From Paradesertivirga superstes (GTDB lineage: Bacteria; Bacteroidota; Bacteroidia; Sphingobacteriales; Sphingobacteriaceae), in contig NZ_JBBJCN010000003.1 of assembly GCF_037622515.1 (NCBI RefSeq), positions 186,001 through 250,000 on the forward strand: a stretch of 64,000 nt of DNA. The letters are read 5' to 3'. Below are positions 18,962 to 26,011 of the stretch, in pieces. Within the stretch, counting starts at the first letter, position 1; the number at the start of each line of letters is the position of its first letter. The notes under the pieces are model-generated. The model was not told where the DNA came from. It saw nothing but the letters and a program-made list of their open reading frames with translations, and ran no database searches. The translations under genes and the position numbers were made by a program.

Positions 18962-18969
18962 CAAACATA
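18962..18969 (-). promoter_or_regulatory. -7 promoter box of the polyprenyl synthase-terC unit
   Basis: Read on the minus strand the box is TATGTTTG, an exact TAnnTTTG match, 44 bp before the start codon at 18918. Confidence 0.6.
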
Positions 18970-19089
18970 GGCTAAAAATTGCAGATCTTAAACACTCCAG
19001 GGAATTAGACACACCAGATCTGAAAATTTTATCGCATTTTGACTGCTTCGGTTTATATTAGATTTACAAAATATTTCACATCGGCAAAT

Positions 19090-19797
19090 ATGAAAGAAGG
19101 CGATAAATTAGTAGATTCAGAAGGCACCCATAAATTATCAGAAAAAATATCAGAGAAAATAAATGAAATACACGAGTTAGCTACTGATTTTCCCTGCGTA
19201 ATCATCATTCATCATGTAAAGGATTTTTCTATTGAATACATGTCGCCCAAAGGTTTATCTCAATTAGGAATCAGTCTGGAGGAATTACGATCGATTAAAT
19301 CAGAAGAATATCATGCCCGATATTTCAACGAAGAGGACTCAAAAGATTATGTACCCAAACTTCGCAAGTTAATGGAGCAAAATACAGATGAAAGCATCTC
19401 CTTTTTTCAACAGGTTAGAATTAATCAGGCAGAAGAATGGATATGGCACTGTAGCAGCATGAAAATTTTAATGAGGGATGAGAACAACAATCCGTTGTTA
19501 ACAATAACAACCTCATCGCCAATAGATCCAAAACATCATAATACTACAAAAATACAACGCCTTCTTGATGAAAATACATTTCTAAAAAAGCATTACCTGG
19601 AGTTTTCCTCCATGACAATGCGAGAACGGGACATTTTAAGGGTCATAGCTGTAGGAATGAGTTCGGCTGAGATAGCCAAACAAATGAATATTTCAGTGGC
19701 GACCGTAGACACGCACAGAAGAAATATAAGACGTAAACTGAATGCCGGCAGCTCCTATGATTTGGCGCAGTATGCCCGGGCTTTCGACTTAATTTAA
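19090..19797 (+). CDS. LuxR-type helix-turn-helix regulator with PAS-like N-terminal domain, 235 aa
   Basis: The last 60 residues form a GerE/LuxR HTH: MTMRERDILRVIAVGMSS, then AEIAKQMNISVATVDTHRRN and IRRKLN. The N-terminal part (about 20-150) looks like a PAS sensory fold (IEYMSPKGLSQLGISLEELR, then WIWHCSSMKILMRDENN). I chose the ATG at 19090. A longer reading from a TTG at 19039 is open, but the likely promoter (TTTTG at 19037 and TAGATTTA at 19059-19066) overlaps it. The gene is monocistronic. The triple-repeat lipoprotein 100 bp downstream may be a target or merely a neighbour. Confidence 0.85.
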   Translation: MKEGDKLVDSEGTHKLSEKISEKINEIHELATDFPCVIIIHHVKDFSIEYMSPKGLSQLGISLEELRSIKSEEYHARYFNEEDSKDYVPKLRKLMEQNTDESISFFQQVRINQAEEWIWHCSSMKILMRDENNNPLLTITTSSPIDPKHHNTTKIQRLLDENTFLKKHYLEFSSMTMRERDILRVIAVGMSSAEIAKQMNISVATVDTHRRNIRRKLNAGSSYDLAQYARAFDLI

Positions 19798-19900
19798 ATT
19801 TTAAAAAAAAATAAATTCTTCATCTTCTCTTCATCTTACTGGAATAGTTTCGTATTCATAATACTATAGATTTAATTATAAACACTTAAATTTTAACAAC

Positions 19901-20788
19901 ATGAAAACGAATACATTCTTAAAAGGACTATCTTTTGTTGCGGTGGCCGGACTTCTTGCCTTAACCTCCTGCGACAAACAAACTGAAGGGCCTGAAACTA
20001 ATGAGGTAGAAGAAAGTCGTGCGATTCTAGTAGCTGAAGCAACAAGCTCATCAGATGCTGTTTTTATCGTAAATACTGTCCCTGCCGGTTGCGATAAAGA
20101 TTCGATAGCGACAACAGAATTACATACCTCAATTGGAACTTATCTGGCAACCAATTATAGCGGGTACACTCTCGTAAAGGCTTTTAAGATCAAAAAGAAC
20201 AGCGCTGTTCAGGGATATATCGTAGTTATTAAATTTAATGATAAACCAGTTGGTTTGTTATTCAATGAAAACGGAAACTTTATAAGAATATTCGAGCAAC
20301 GGGAACGCGGTCAGTTAATTGGAAGAGGATGGAAAAGAGGCGGTCGTTTTGACGGGCGCGATGGTCAGCACCGGGACACTATCGCATTAAGTGCTTTACC
20401 CTTAGCAATCAAAACTTATTTCCTTGTTAATTATACTCAAGATACATTACTTGCTGCACATGCAGGAAGAAATGGGGATGTTGTTGTAATATCGGCAAAC
20501 AATGGCTTATACGCGACCTTATTTACTGCCAACAGTTTATTTGTTAAACGCGCCCAATTAATATTAAATGCCGGAAGAAAAATTGCGATCAGGCAGGCAG
20601 ACTTATCAGCTAACATAGCTACCTATTTAAGTACTACTTACCCTGGATATGTCTTCCACAGAGCATATGCTGTTAAAGTAAATTCGGTAACTCAAGCCTA
20701 TGTAGTATTTATTGATTCTAACGATACTAAATACGCTTTACAATTTGACTCGAGCGGGAATTTTGTAAAATCTGCCGTAATCCGATAG
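19901..20788 (+). CDS. Lipoprotein with three PepSY-like repeats, 295 aa
   Basis: A lipoprotein signal peptide (lipobox ALTSC, Cys24) is followed by three related units at about residues 78-131, 168-219 and 238-290. Each unit follows the scheme I-x-TYL-x-x-x-Y-x-x-y, a hydrophobic strand pair (GYIVVIKF or AYVVFIDS) and a final Phe-x-x-x-G-x-F-(V/I). This is the pattern of PepSY-like (formerly DUF2874) domains common in Bacteroidota cell-envelope proteins. A glycine/arginine-rich linker (139-160) separates units 1 and 2. The middle unit is the most diverged. Function is unknown; PepSY-like proteins are thought to bind or inhibit other envelope proteins. A box TAGTTTCG (19847-19854) is a possible promoter. 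A strong terminator follows. Confidence 0.75.
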   Translation: MKTNTFLKGLSFVAVAGLLALTSCDKQTEGPETNEVEESRAILVAEATSSSDAVFIVNTVPAGCDKDSIATTELHTSIGTYLATNYSGYTLVKAFKIKKNSAVQGYIVVIKFNDKPVGLLFNENGNFIRIFEQRERGQLIGRGWKRGGRFDGRDGQHRDTIALSALPLAIKTYFLVNYTQDTLLAAHAGRNGDVVVISANNGLYATLFTANSLFVKRAQLILNAGRKIAIRQADLSANIATYLSTTYPGYVFHRAYAVKVNSVTQAYVVFIDSNDTKYALQFDSSGNFVKSAVIR

Positions 20789-20814
20789 TATCCCACACAC
20801 ACATATATATATCT

Positions 20815-20850
20815 AAACAGCATCCTTTTTCAATATGGATGCTGTTTTCT
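20815..20850 (+). terminator. Rho-independent terminator after the PepSY-like lipoprotein
   Basis: An 11-bp stem AAACAGCATCC / GGATGCTGTTT with an 11-nt loop is followed by a T-rich tail, 27 bp after the stop codon. Confidence 0.88.
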
Positions 20851-20891
20851 TTTTTTACTCCTTTGAATTCAAATTATACCGACTTATTTCT

Positions 20892-20899
20892 TACTTTTG
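20892..20899 (+). promoter_or_regulatory. -7 promoter box of tRNA-Ser
   Basis: TACTTTTG is an exact TAnnTTTG match ending 11 bp before the tRNA 5' end. A TTTG (20862-20865) is the nearest -33 candidate but is farther away than usual. Confidence 0.6.
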
Positions 20900-20910
20900 C
20901 AACCTTCAAA

Positions 20911-20997
20911 GGAGAGATGTCAGAGTGGTCGAATGAGCCAGCTTGGAAAGCTGGTGTACTCGCAAGGGTACCGAGGGTTCGAATCCCTCTTTCTCCG
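20911..20997 (+). tRNA. tRNA-Ser (anticodon GGA)
   Basis: Acceptor GGAGAGA (20911-20917) pairs with TTTCTCC (20990-20996), discriminator G at 20997. The anticodon stem CCAGC/GCTGG encloses loop TTGGAAA, so the anticodon is GGA (20945-20947), reading UCC/UCU serine codons. A long variable arm, typical of tRNA-Ser, and a T arm GAGGGTTCGAATCCCTC follow. CCA is not encoded in full. The 3' end has served as the integration site of the adjacent element, which reconstitutes the tRNA exactly. Confidence 0.97.
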
Positions 20998-21005
20998 CAA
21001 TGTTT
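20984..21005 (+). repeat. Left attachment site (attL core)
   Basis: 22 bp beginning TCCCTCTTTCTCCGC and ending AATGTTT, spanning the tRNA-Ser 3' end. It is identical to 36812-36833 and diverges immediately outside this span on both sides. This is the signature of site-specific integration by the tyrosine recombinase at the far end. Confidence 0.93.
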
Positions 21006-21061
21006 TAAAGAATTGGCCGTTTACGATATGTAGAGGGCTTTTTTTATGAAATGAAATTTAG

Positions 21062-21079
21062 GTGGTGCAATTAGTGGTG
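21062..21079 (+). repeat. 18-bp inner end repeat, left copy (possible integrase arm site)
   Basis: GTGGTGCAATTAGTGGTG, identical and in the same orientation to 36675-36692. Each copy itself holds two GTGGTG units 12 bp apart. It lies 56 bp inside the left att core. Location and internal duplication fit arm-type binding sites for the integrase or excisionase. Confidence 0.7.
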
Positions 21080-21215
21080 TAATTCGAAGGCTTTTATCTG
21101 CGATTATTTAAGTCTATTTACAACCATACTAATTCAGGGTTAAAGTCAATAGTTATTGCGCTCGTTTAGAAATGAGCAACTCAGCTGAATAAATCCATTA
21201 ACAAATAGCTTAAAA

Positions 21216-21845
21216 TTAATGTTGAAATAGGTCATCGTCCAAAATTACATAGGCTGGTAGTAGTATGGATGCTAACTGGGAGAAAGTAGCCCGACTTGCA
21301 GCTCCAATCTTCTGAGATAATTTAGACTTGTTTGTCAACAAATCGGCTGTTTCAAAAATTTTTTCACCCTCCACTTCCCATCTAATTGAAAAATGCCAAA
21401 AGTTGCATTTAGTAGGGGTATGTTGGACATAACTCTTTATTTTCTTTTTAGTCTTACCAGTCATAAACTCAAATTCTAGCCCCACAATATCCTCGATCTT
21501 TACTGTCCAATAAACCCTTTGGTCGTTAAAATCAAACTGCTCAGGATATAAAGGAGCGATACCGGGAAAGCTTGGGTCACAGTAGGTGTTGAAGTCGTCA
21601 GAAAACACCTTCTGTATCATGATCTTGATATGCTCTTCTGTATAATGACCTAGCAAATTCGTTGACAGGTCTATTAAATGCTCTTTCGGAGAGCAAATAT
21701 AGTTCACATTAACAGACTGCCCATCGTGAAGTGGGACCCCTTCTTTCAAATCAGCATACCTAATTAGAAAGTGGTCAGTCAAATTTTCAGTAATATACTT
21801 GTAATTCTCTTTCGGAAGTAGAATTGAAGGATAATCTGTGGACAT
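21216..21845 (-). CDS. Hypothetical protein, 209 aa, third gene of an accessory cluster
   Basis: I do not recognise a family. The protein has no signal peptide or membrane segment, mixed alpha/beta composition, several tryptophans (VYWTVKIED, FWHFSIRWEVEG) and a hydrophobic helix near the C-terminus (LASILLPAYVI). It overlaps the preceding gene by 59 bp, which is unusually long and implies tight coupling. It is the last gene of a three-gene unit closest to the attL end. Cargo genes (defence, stress or host-benefit functions) often sit at such positions, but nothing in the sequence names a function. Neither frame in the overlap shows a stop. Confidence 0.7.
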   Translation of the reverse strand: MSTDYPSILLPKENYKYITENLTDHFLIRYADLKEGVPLHDGQSVNVNYICSPKEHLIDLSTNLLGHYTEEHIKIMIQKVFSDDFNTYCDPSFPGIAPLYPEQFDFNDQRVYWTVKIEDIVGLEFEFMTGKTKKKIKSYVQHTPTKCNFWHFSIRWEVEGEKIFETADLLTNKSKLSQKIGAASRATFSQLASILLPAYVILDDDLFQH

Positions 21846-22350
21846 TCGGAAGGTAAGTTTGATGATCTTGCTTTGGGAAAAGTTGTTGTACGTTACCTAT
21901 CCCGGAAGCTAAGGAACCAGAAAAATCCATTTTTAGGATTTTTCCCTCAAAGCATGTAATTATACATTCCTCAAGTTCATCCTCTTTCCATTTAGGGAAG
22001 TATTCAAAGTAAACATTAAGTCCCTTTTTCCTGAACTTTATCAGCACACTCATGTCGTAAGTTGCTTCAAGAGACAAATGTTCTGGCGTTATCAAGCTCA
22101 GTTGATTGATAATATACTTCAGTGACGTGAACAATACGTCCTTAATTTCAAATAACGCTTCGAAATCTTTATCTTTTGAATACTGACGTTCAAACTTTTC
22201 TAACGGAGATTCTTCGTCATTGGACGCCTTCTCGAATGTCATGTCGTATTTTTCAGGCAAAGAAAAATCAGCTAATGGAGTTGAATCAAACCAATTAGAT
22301 ATCCTTACGAAGTCGGGGGTACTTACTTTCTTTTCTCTTGTACGGATCAT
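21787..22350 (-). CDS. Hypothetical protein, 187 aa, second gene of an accessory cluster
   Basis: No family recognised. The protein is soluble and charged, with a glutamate/lysine-rich N-terminal half (DEESPLEKFERQYSKDKDF) and a beta-rich second half (MSVLIKFRKKGLNVYFEYF). It overlaps the upstream gene by 4 bp (ATGA-type) and the downstream gene by 59 bp. These overlaps make a coordinated three-gene unit likely, and probably a complex of the products. A small globular domain paired with a beta-strand rich module is all I can infer. Confidence 0.7.
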   Translation of the reverse strand: MIRTREKKVSTPDFVRISNWFDSTPLADFSLPEKYDMTFEKASNDEESPLEKFERQYSKDKDFEALFEIKDVLFTSLKYIINQLSLITPEHLSLEATYDMSVLIKFRKKGLNVYFEYFPKWKEDELEECIITCFEGKILKMDFSGSLASGIGNVQQLFPKQDHQTYLPNVHRLSFNSTSERELQVYY

Positions 22351-22703
22351 TGATTTTGTTCAGACTCAACTGCTTTTGAGGATTTTTTAAGTTCGTGTTC
22401 GGCAATATGCTTTTGCATCCATTCTACTATCGATTTAGCTGTATTCAAGTCCACCAAAATACCGAATGGAAGTTCTCGAATAACAGTCACATCTTTTTCA
22501 GGAACAATTGGCAACGGGGAAAGTTTGCCATCTTGGAGCATAATGTGTTCTGTAGATTTCGGAATTTCATGGGTCTCTACATAAAAATTCATCGCTAAAT
22601 TTCCACGAGTATTTACCCCACCGAAAATTCCATTCACTATTACAGAGCGGAAGTCATGGGACTTCATGTATTTAAAAGTAATTTTTCGTTGTTGTTTTGC
22701 CAT
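22347..22703 (-). CDS. Hypothetical protein, 118 aa, first gene of an accessory cluster
   Basis: The N-terminus is basic (MAKQQRKITFKY). A beta-rich body follows and ends in a helix LNTAKSIVEWMQKHIAEHE. The arrangement 'expression of a glycine-rich strand (NGIFGGVNTRGNL), an arginine/leucine strand (VIRELPFGILVDL), then a terminal helix' is faintly like DUF3467-type small proteins; this is a weak impression. It has an exact promoter box at 22714-22721 and overlaps the next gene by 4 bp. Function unknown. Confidence 0.7.
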   Translation of the reverse strand: MAKQQRKITFKYMKSHDFRSVIVNGIFGGVNTRGNLAMNFYVETHEIPKSTEHIMLQDGKLSPLPIVPEKDVTVIRELPFGILVDLNTAKSIVEWMQKHIAEHELKKSSKAVESEQNQ

Positions 22704-22713
22704 TTAAGCGGAA

Positions 22714-22721
22714 CAAAATTA
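22714..22721 (-). promoter_or_regulatory. -7 promoter box of the three-gene accessory cluster
   Basis: Reads TAATTTTG on the minus strand, an exact TAnnTTTG match, 10 bp before the ATG at 22703. The leader would be very short. Confidence 0.6.
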
Positions 22722-22960
22722 TGATGGAGACATAAATGCTTCTTACGATTATACAATAATAAAATAAAACATTGTATTATTCTTCAGATTAATGTTAAAA
22801 TAAGTTAATATTTCCCACTGGTTAGACTTTTCTAACGCAAATTAGGCCTATCCTAAAAGACTACTTTTTGTAGTTATCCCCCCATTCTTTTGAGTGCATA
22901 ATCTTGAAAACATTGAGACGGCCACCGAAAAACAGGCTTTTACCTACAAATATTAAAGCT

Positions 22961-23035
22961 TATCTTTGCATCGTTCCTTTGTCGTTATTGGAATAATCTA
23001 GAAAGGGCGCGGTCTTAATTTATGAGCCCTTTTTT
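22961..23035 (+). ncRNA. Possible small RNA or terminated leader (promoter plus terminator, no ORF)
   Basis: TATCTTTG (22961-22968) is an exact -7 box on the plus strand. A terminator, stem AAAGGGC (23002-23008) and GCCCTTT (23026-23032) with further T to 23035, lies about 60 nt after the expected start. Between them there is no coding frame. The gap in which it lies (22704-23083) has no other feature. It could be a short regulatory RNA of the element, or a chance pairing of motifs. Confidence 0.35.
23002..23035 (+). terminator. Terminator hairpin of the possible small RNA
   Basis: A 7-bp stem AAAGGGC/GCCCTTT with a 17-nt loop and a T-rich tail. On the minus strand it has no T tail, so it works on the plus strand. 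Confidence 0.55.
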
Positions 23036-23083
23036 ACTGATCCATACCTAAATTTTCAATCACTTCCTCTAATGCTTCATAAT

Positions 23084-23614
23084 TTACCAGGGAGTTCCTT
23101 CTTCATCCACCCACTTAACAGCTATTAAACTACCTTTCAATTGGATAAATCTGTCGTCATCAAATTGCAAGACCCGTTCTAGTTTACTGAAGTCATATTT
23201 AAGTATGATCATTAATCGAGCTGCCGTTACAAAAAACGGATCGAACGCCGACATGTCAATTGATTCGATCGCATCCTCAGGCTCTTCTTCATCGTCCTCC
23301 ACTTCCATCATTCCATCACCACCATTTTCGTAACTTGCGATAACCCTTCTACCATATTCCTCTGTCTCGATGGTCCCGAAACCTATCCTTTGCAAAAAAT
23401 CAAAGAATTGAATGCCTTGTTTTGTAGAAGCGATTGCGTCTATTCCACCGTCACATTCAGATACAAATAAATGGCCTAAGCCTTTCATTACGTCAATGAC
23501 AGAATAATCTCGTGTACCTCGTTCAATATCAACCTCCACCCTTTCTTCGACGATAGGTAGAGATTTTAGTATAAAATACATGTCCCAATAATGCACACCG
23601 TGAATTTCACTCAT
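23084..23614 (-). CDS. Hypothetical acidic protein, 176 aa
   Basis: No family recognised. The protein has a helical N-terminal half (VIDVMKGLGHLFVSE, QFFDFLQRIGF), a strongly acidic linker (VEDDEEEPEDAIESIDMS) and a C-terminal helix-strand module (TAARLMIILKYDFSKLERVL). The frame is open to an ATG at 23782 (232 aa). I prefer 23614 because an exact minus-strand -7 box (TAGATTTG, 23684-23691) lies inside the longer reading and the extra residues look like translated leader. The short C-terminal EGTPW end overlaps nothing. It is a single gene in the accessory part of the element. Confidence 0.6.
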   Translation of the reverse strand: MSEIHGVHYWDMYFILKSLPIVEERVEVDIERGTRDYSVIDVMKGLGHLFVSECDGGIDAIASTKQGIQFFDFLQRIGFGTIETEEYGRRVIASYENGGDGMMEVEDDEEEPEDAIESIDMSAFDPFFVTAARLMIILKYDFSKLERVLQFDDDRFIQLKGSLIAVKWVDEEGTPW

Positions 23615-24004
23615 TTTAGAAGGATTAGAAACGTAAGGTAATTGATGTTTTATAGGTAAACATCTTGGCTTTAAAGCGTTTGCCAAATCTAAAAAACTTA
23701 TCCTAATAAAAAAGCCGGGCAATACGCCAGCAATCGAGCACTGTAAATATTTTCGTCCTGTTTTTTTTTCAATTCTGCACATTAACTGTATACACAGGAC
23801 TCACCTCTAATCGGATTTATTCTTGTTTTAATGAGCGGAAATAGAGAAACTCGAAATGGTTTATAAAAAAAGCCCAGCCACTATTACAGCGACCGGGGCA
23901 GATAAATATCATTAAAATTTATCCAATTATTTCCCACCCTACACCGTCATCATATTCGCTCCCTGGGGGCATAGGAGATACGGTAAATTGTTTACTTTTA
24001 TCGA

Positions 24005-24205
24005 ATGACTATTCAAGAACTTGAAGACTATTTTAAAGTTAAAGATCTACCACAAGAGTTTTACCTTCATCCATCTGTTAAAATAGTAGATGTTCCCAAG
24101 TTTGTTAAAACCCAAATGCTACAGATCAGGGCTCAGGGTGTTAAGACTCCTTCTTATGATAGGCTAATGGAATTTATAATAAAGTTCAAGGAGAAAGCGG
24201 AATAA
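24005..24205 (+). CDS. DUF6965-family small protein, 66 aa
   Basis: The sequence fits the small Bacteroidota family that begins MTIxELExYF and continues with LPxxxxLxPSVKIxDVPKFV and a final PSYDRLMEFI motif. Function is unknown. Members are commonly found as stand-alone genes in Bacteroidota chromosomes and mobile elements. A near-consensus box (TACTTTTA) sits just before the start. It is followed by a 240-bp gap that carries the 32-bp repeat array. Confidence 0.75.
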   Translation: MTIQELEDYFKVKDLPQEFYLHPSVKIVDVPKFVKTQMLQIRAQGVKTPSYDRLMEFIIKFKEKAE

Positions 24206-24266
24206 CACACTGAGGATAATACGGCATTATTTTAGGTGCTTCACTGTGGGATTACCGAACTAGAGC

Positions 24267-24416
24267 CTATACACGTGTATAGACTGTTAGAAAACCTTCT
24301 ATACACGTGTAATGACCGTGTTAAAACCTTACGTATACGTGTAGTGACTTCGAAAAAGTCTTGCTAAATACGTATGACTGTAGAAAAACCTTTAATAACA
24401 GGTGTATGATACTTTA
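24267..24416 (+). repeat. Array of five degenerate 32-bp direct repeats (iteron-like)
   Basis: Repeat units share TATACACGTGTA, then TGAC, then AAAACCTT. The TGAC/AGAC/TGAT anchors lie at 24281, 24313, 24345, 24375 and 24407, giving periods of 32, 32, 30 and 32 bp. Unit 1 opens with a perfect 16-bp palindrome CTATACACGTGTATAG (24267-24282). Units decay to the right. The spacing is about three DNA turns, so bound proteins would line up on one face. The array ends 31 bp before the lipoprotein gene, so it is either its operator region or an origin-type iteron set. Confidence 0.8.
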
Positions 24417-24446
24417 TTCTAACTTAGTATAACAAAACTTACACTA

Positions 24447-24725
24447 ATGAAAAAAATCCTACCTCTCCTATTTCTCTCAATACTTTTTACCGGCTGCAAA
24501 AAAGAGACTACTTACTGCTGGCAATGCAAAACCTATGCAGTAGCAACCGAAGTTACAAGCACCTCAAGAAAAACAATAAGTAGTGGCAATACAGAAAGTG
24601 AGGTTTGCGATAAAACACCTGAAGAAATTGAAGATCTTATTAAAGCTACCAAGACACTATCAACTGGCATCTCCGGCAATGTTACTTTAGAGCAAAAAAC
24701 TTTCATGACATGCATTAAGCAATAA
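24447..24725 (+). CDS. Small cysteine-containing lipoprotein of the element, 92 aa
   Basis: A lipoprotein signal peptide with lipobox LFTGC (Cys17) is followed by a short mature part with a CWQC pair and two further cysteines (EVCDK, MTCIK), so disulfides are likely in the periplasm. It is preceded by the 32-bp repeat array and followed after 11 bp by a HTH gene, with which it is probably co-transcribed. Small lipoproteins on phage-like elements often block superinfection or alter the host surface. That role is only an inference here; similar short lipoproteins also occur in Bacteroidota chromosomes. Confidence 0.75.
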   Translation: MKKILPLLFLSILFTGCKKETTYCWQCKTYAVATEVTSTSRKTISSGNTESEVCDKTPEEIEDLIKATKTLSTGISGNVTLEQKTFMTCIKQ

Positions 24726-24736
24726 TTACAGCTACT

Positions 24737-25036
24737 ATGAGCATTACATTAGAAAGATATGAATTGCTAAATCTTATTGAAGATTGCATGGAAGTAGCAA
24801 TTAAAAGATACAGGGTTGAAATTGGAGAGATCCCAGCAATGATAACACTCGCTGAAGCTTACAGACGGTACACTCAAAGGAAAGTTGATATGTGGATTAA
24901 GCTTGAGTTGATAATCCCAATTAAAAGAGGCTCAAGTAGGAACTCAAAAGTTGAGGTTGATTACATGAAATGTGAGATCTTGAATAAAGAAACCCAACAC
25001 AGTTATTTAACGATTCTCAATAAATCAAAAGGATAA
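24737..25036 (+). CDS. Small helix-turn-helix protein, 99 aa (paralogue of 26623-26925)
   Basis: An N-terminal helix (LLNLIEDCMEVAIKRY) precedes a HTH-like segment AEAYRRYTQRKVDMWIK and a short basic wing (IKRGSSRNSKVEVD), which suggests DNA binding of the excisionase/MerR-like kind. It aligns along its whole length with the 100-aa protein at 26623-26925: the order helix, AY(R/K)(R/K)Y, WIK, basic wing and H-S/T-YLT end is the same. It lies 11 bp after the lipoprotein gene. Repeats of the 32-bp family lie upstream of the pair and directly after this gene, so it may bind them. Confidence 0.7.
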   Translation: MSITLERYELLNLIEDCMEVAIKRYRVEIGEIPAMITLAEAYRRYTQRKVDMWIKLELIIPIKRGSSRNSKVEVDYMKCEILNKETQHSYLTILNKSKG

Positions 25037-25050
25037 CTCCTAATAGATCT

Positions 25051-25069
25051 ATGACTGTGATAAAATCTT
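25051..25069 (+). repeat. Solo copy of the 32-bp repeat family
   Basis: ATGACTGTGATAAAATCTT matches unit 4 of the array (ATGACTGTAGAAAAACCTT) at 15 of 19 positions. It lies 15 bp after the HTH gene stop, so related sites bracket the lipoprotein-HTH pair. Confidence 0.6.
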
Positions 25070-25405
25070 CCTTATCTAGTACAAAACAGGTTTATTTGAA
25101 CCAATCCTGTACAGGCGCCACCTATACCTAAAGGTGACACCATTACATTCAAAAACTCGCTTTACAATGCTTTAAACTAACATTTTGAAAACTTAGGTAA
25201 AACAATGGTAAAACACTTAGTTTTTCTTCCCTATACTGACTCGGAAAACTCAGGAATTCATCTTTTCGGGACCATCTCACCCTCTTCATTTGGTTAAGCG
25301 TGGTTAAGCAATATAGATCTTGAATTCTCCCCTTTGTTATGGACTCTAAAAACTCAGGAAATTGAGTGAATACGAAACTTTGAATGGGTGTTTTCAGAGC
25401 GATAA

Positions 25406-25432
25406 AAAAAGCCCTGCAATGCAAGGCTTTTT
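25406..25432 (-). terminator. Rho-independent terminator of the 136-aa gene
   Basis: AAAAAGCC...GGCTTTTT with one C/A mismatch, then TGC/GCA around loop AAT. The minus-strand reading gives a long T run. It is 16 bp past the stop codon at 25448. Confidence 0.8.
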
Positions 25433-25447
25433 AAGGTTGTCAAAAAG

Positions 25448-25858
25448 TTAAGAATACTTTAACACTTTCATTTCCTTTTCAGTCAACCATTTGCCACGCT
25501 CACCTCCCTTGAATACTTTTTCCAATGGTATATCTTTTTCTCTGTATGAAAATAATGGGTTGAAAGTGTTACCTGGCAGGATAGTGCCAACATCTACTTT
25601 AAATTTTGCTATTTGAACCCAAAAGCGGGTTAAGCGATTTACATATTCCTCAAGGAGTATAGCAGCCTCTTCATAGGGCTCAGACCACGAAGTATAAAAT
25701 GGTACAAACATTACAATTTGAGATGTCTCCCCGTTTAAATGGAAAAGTGTAGCCCTAATAACTGTTTGATTCGGGCTATTTACGCTTGTCACTTCTGCAG
25801 TTGGAGAAACAAAGGTCTCTGAATCTTTACTTTGATTTTTTGCTTGATAGTTTCGCAT
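25448..25858 (-). CDS. Hypothetical protein, 136 aa, with a structured leader
   Basis: No family recognised. The first 30 residues are polar and Ser/Thr/Asn-rich (likely disordered), followed by a beta-rich segment (IRATLFHLN, QIVMFVPFYTSW) and a helix YEEAAILLEEYVNRLTRFW. It has no signal peptide. The gene is preceded 17 bp upstream by a foldable leader (25875-25948) and followed by a clean terminator, so it forms its own transcript. The start codon overlaps one of three ATAGTTTCGCA sites, which suggests operator-type control at translation or transcription start. Confidence 0.65.
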   Translation of the reverse strand: MRNYQAKNQSKDSETFVSPTAEVTSVNSPNQTVIRATLFHLNGETSQIVMFVPFYTSWSEPYEEAAILLEEYVNRLTRFWVQIAKFKVDVGTILPGNTFNPLFSYREKDIPLEKVFKGGERGKWLTEKEMKVLKYS

Positions 25859-26011
25859 AATATTTTGAAATTATACTCGGAGGCTGCGAAACTATCTATA
25901 CCAGTTAAGGCACTGAGAAAATTGCCGGTCTTAACGGCTCCTCCGAGTTGTGTAAAAATAAATAAGTTTATGGAATTGTCCATTAACATTGTTGTATAAA
26001 ATAGTTTCGCA
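25847..26011. repeat. Three ATAGTTTCGCA sites around the leader
   Basis: Exact 11-bp copies at 25847-25857 (+), 25885-25895 (reverse) and 26001-26011 (+). They surround the leader and overlap the start codon of the 136-aa gene. The mixed orientation fits a regulator-binding site set. A chance origin of three exact 11-mers in 165 bp is unlikely. Confidence 0.6.
25875..25948 (-). promoter_or_regulatory. Structured RNA leader upstream of the 136-aa gene
   Basis: On the minus strand a 74-nt segment is closed by a perfect 9-bp outer stem (ACTCGGAGG, 25940-25948 strand-complement, with CCTCCGAGT at 25875-25883). Inside are GTTAAG/CTTAAC pairs and an alternative GCCG/CGGC hairpin. The structure ends 17 nt before the ATG at 25858. 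It could be a riboswitch-like or autoregulatory leader. No known riboswitch family recognised. Confidence 0.5.

Larger units (their letters stand above)
25037..25447. other. Gap without a gene, 411 bp
   Basis: Contains the solo repeat copy, a perfect palindrome CCTGTACAGG (25106-25115), and an imperfect dyad over 25115-25142 (GGCGCCACCT with AGGTGACACC). The terminator of the next minus-strand gene ends it. An open frame of 91 codons on the minus strand (25149-25424) is rejected. Confidence 0.5.

Noticed and set aside
24267..24416. CRISPR array
   Set aside because: The repeated unit fills the whole 32-bp period, no unique spacers separate the copies, the copies are degenerate and no cas gene is near.
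25149..25424. 91-codon minus-strand frame
   Set aside because: Residue use is unlike a folded protein (runs of Phe/Ser/Leu and Arg) and it runs across the terminator of another gene.
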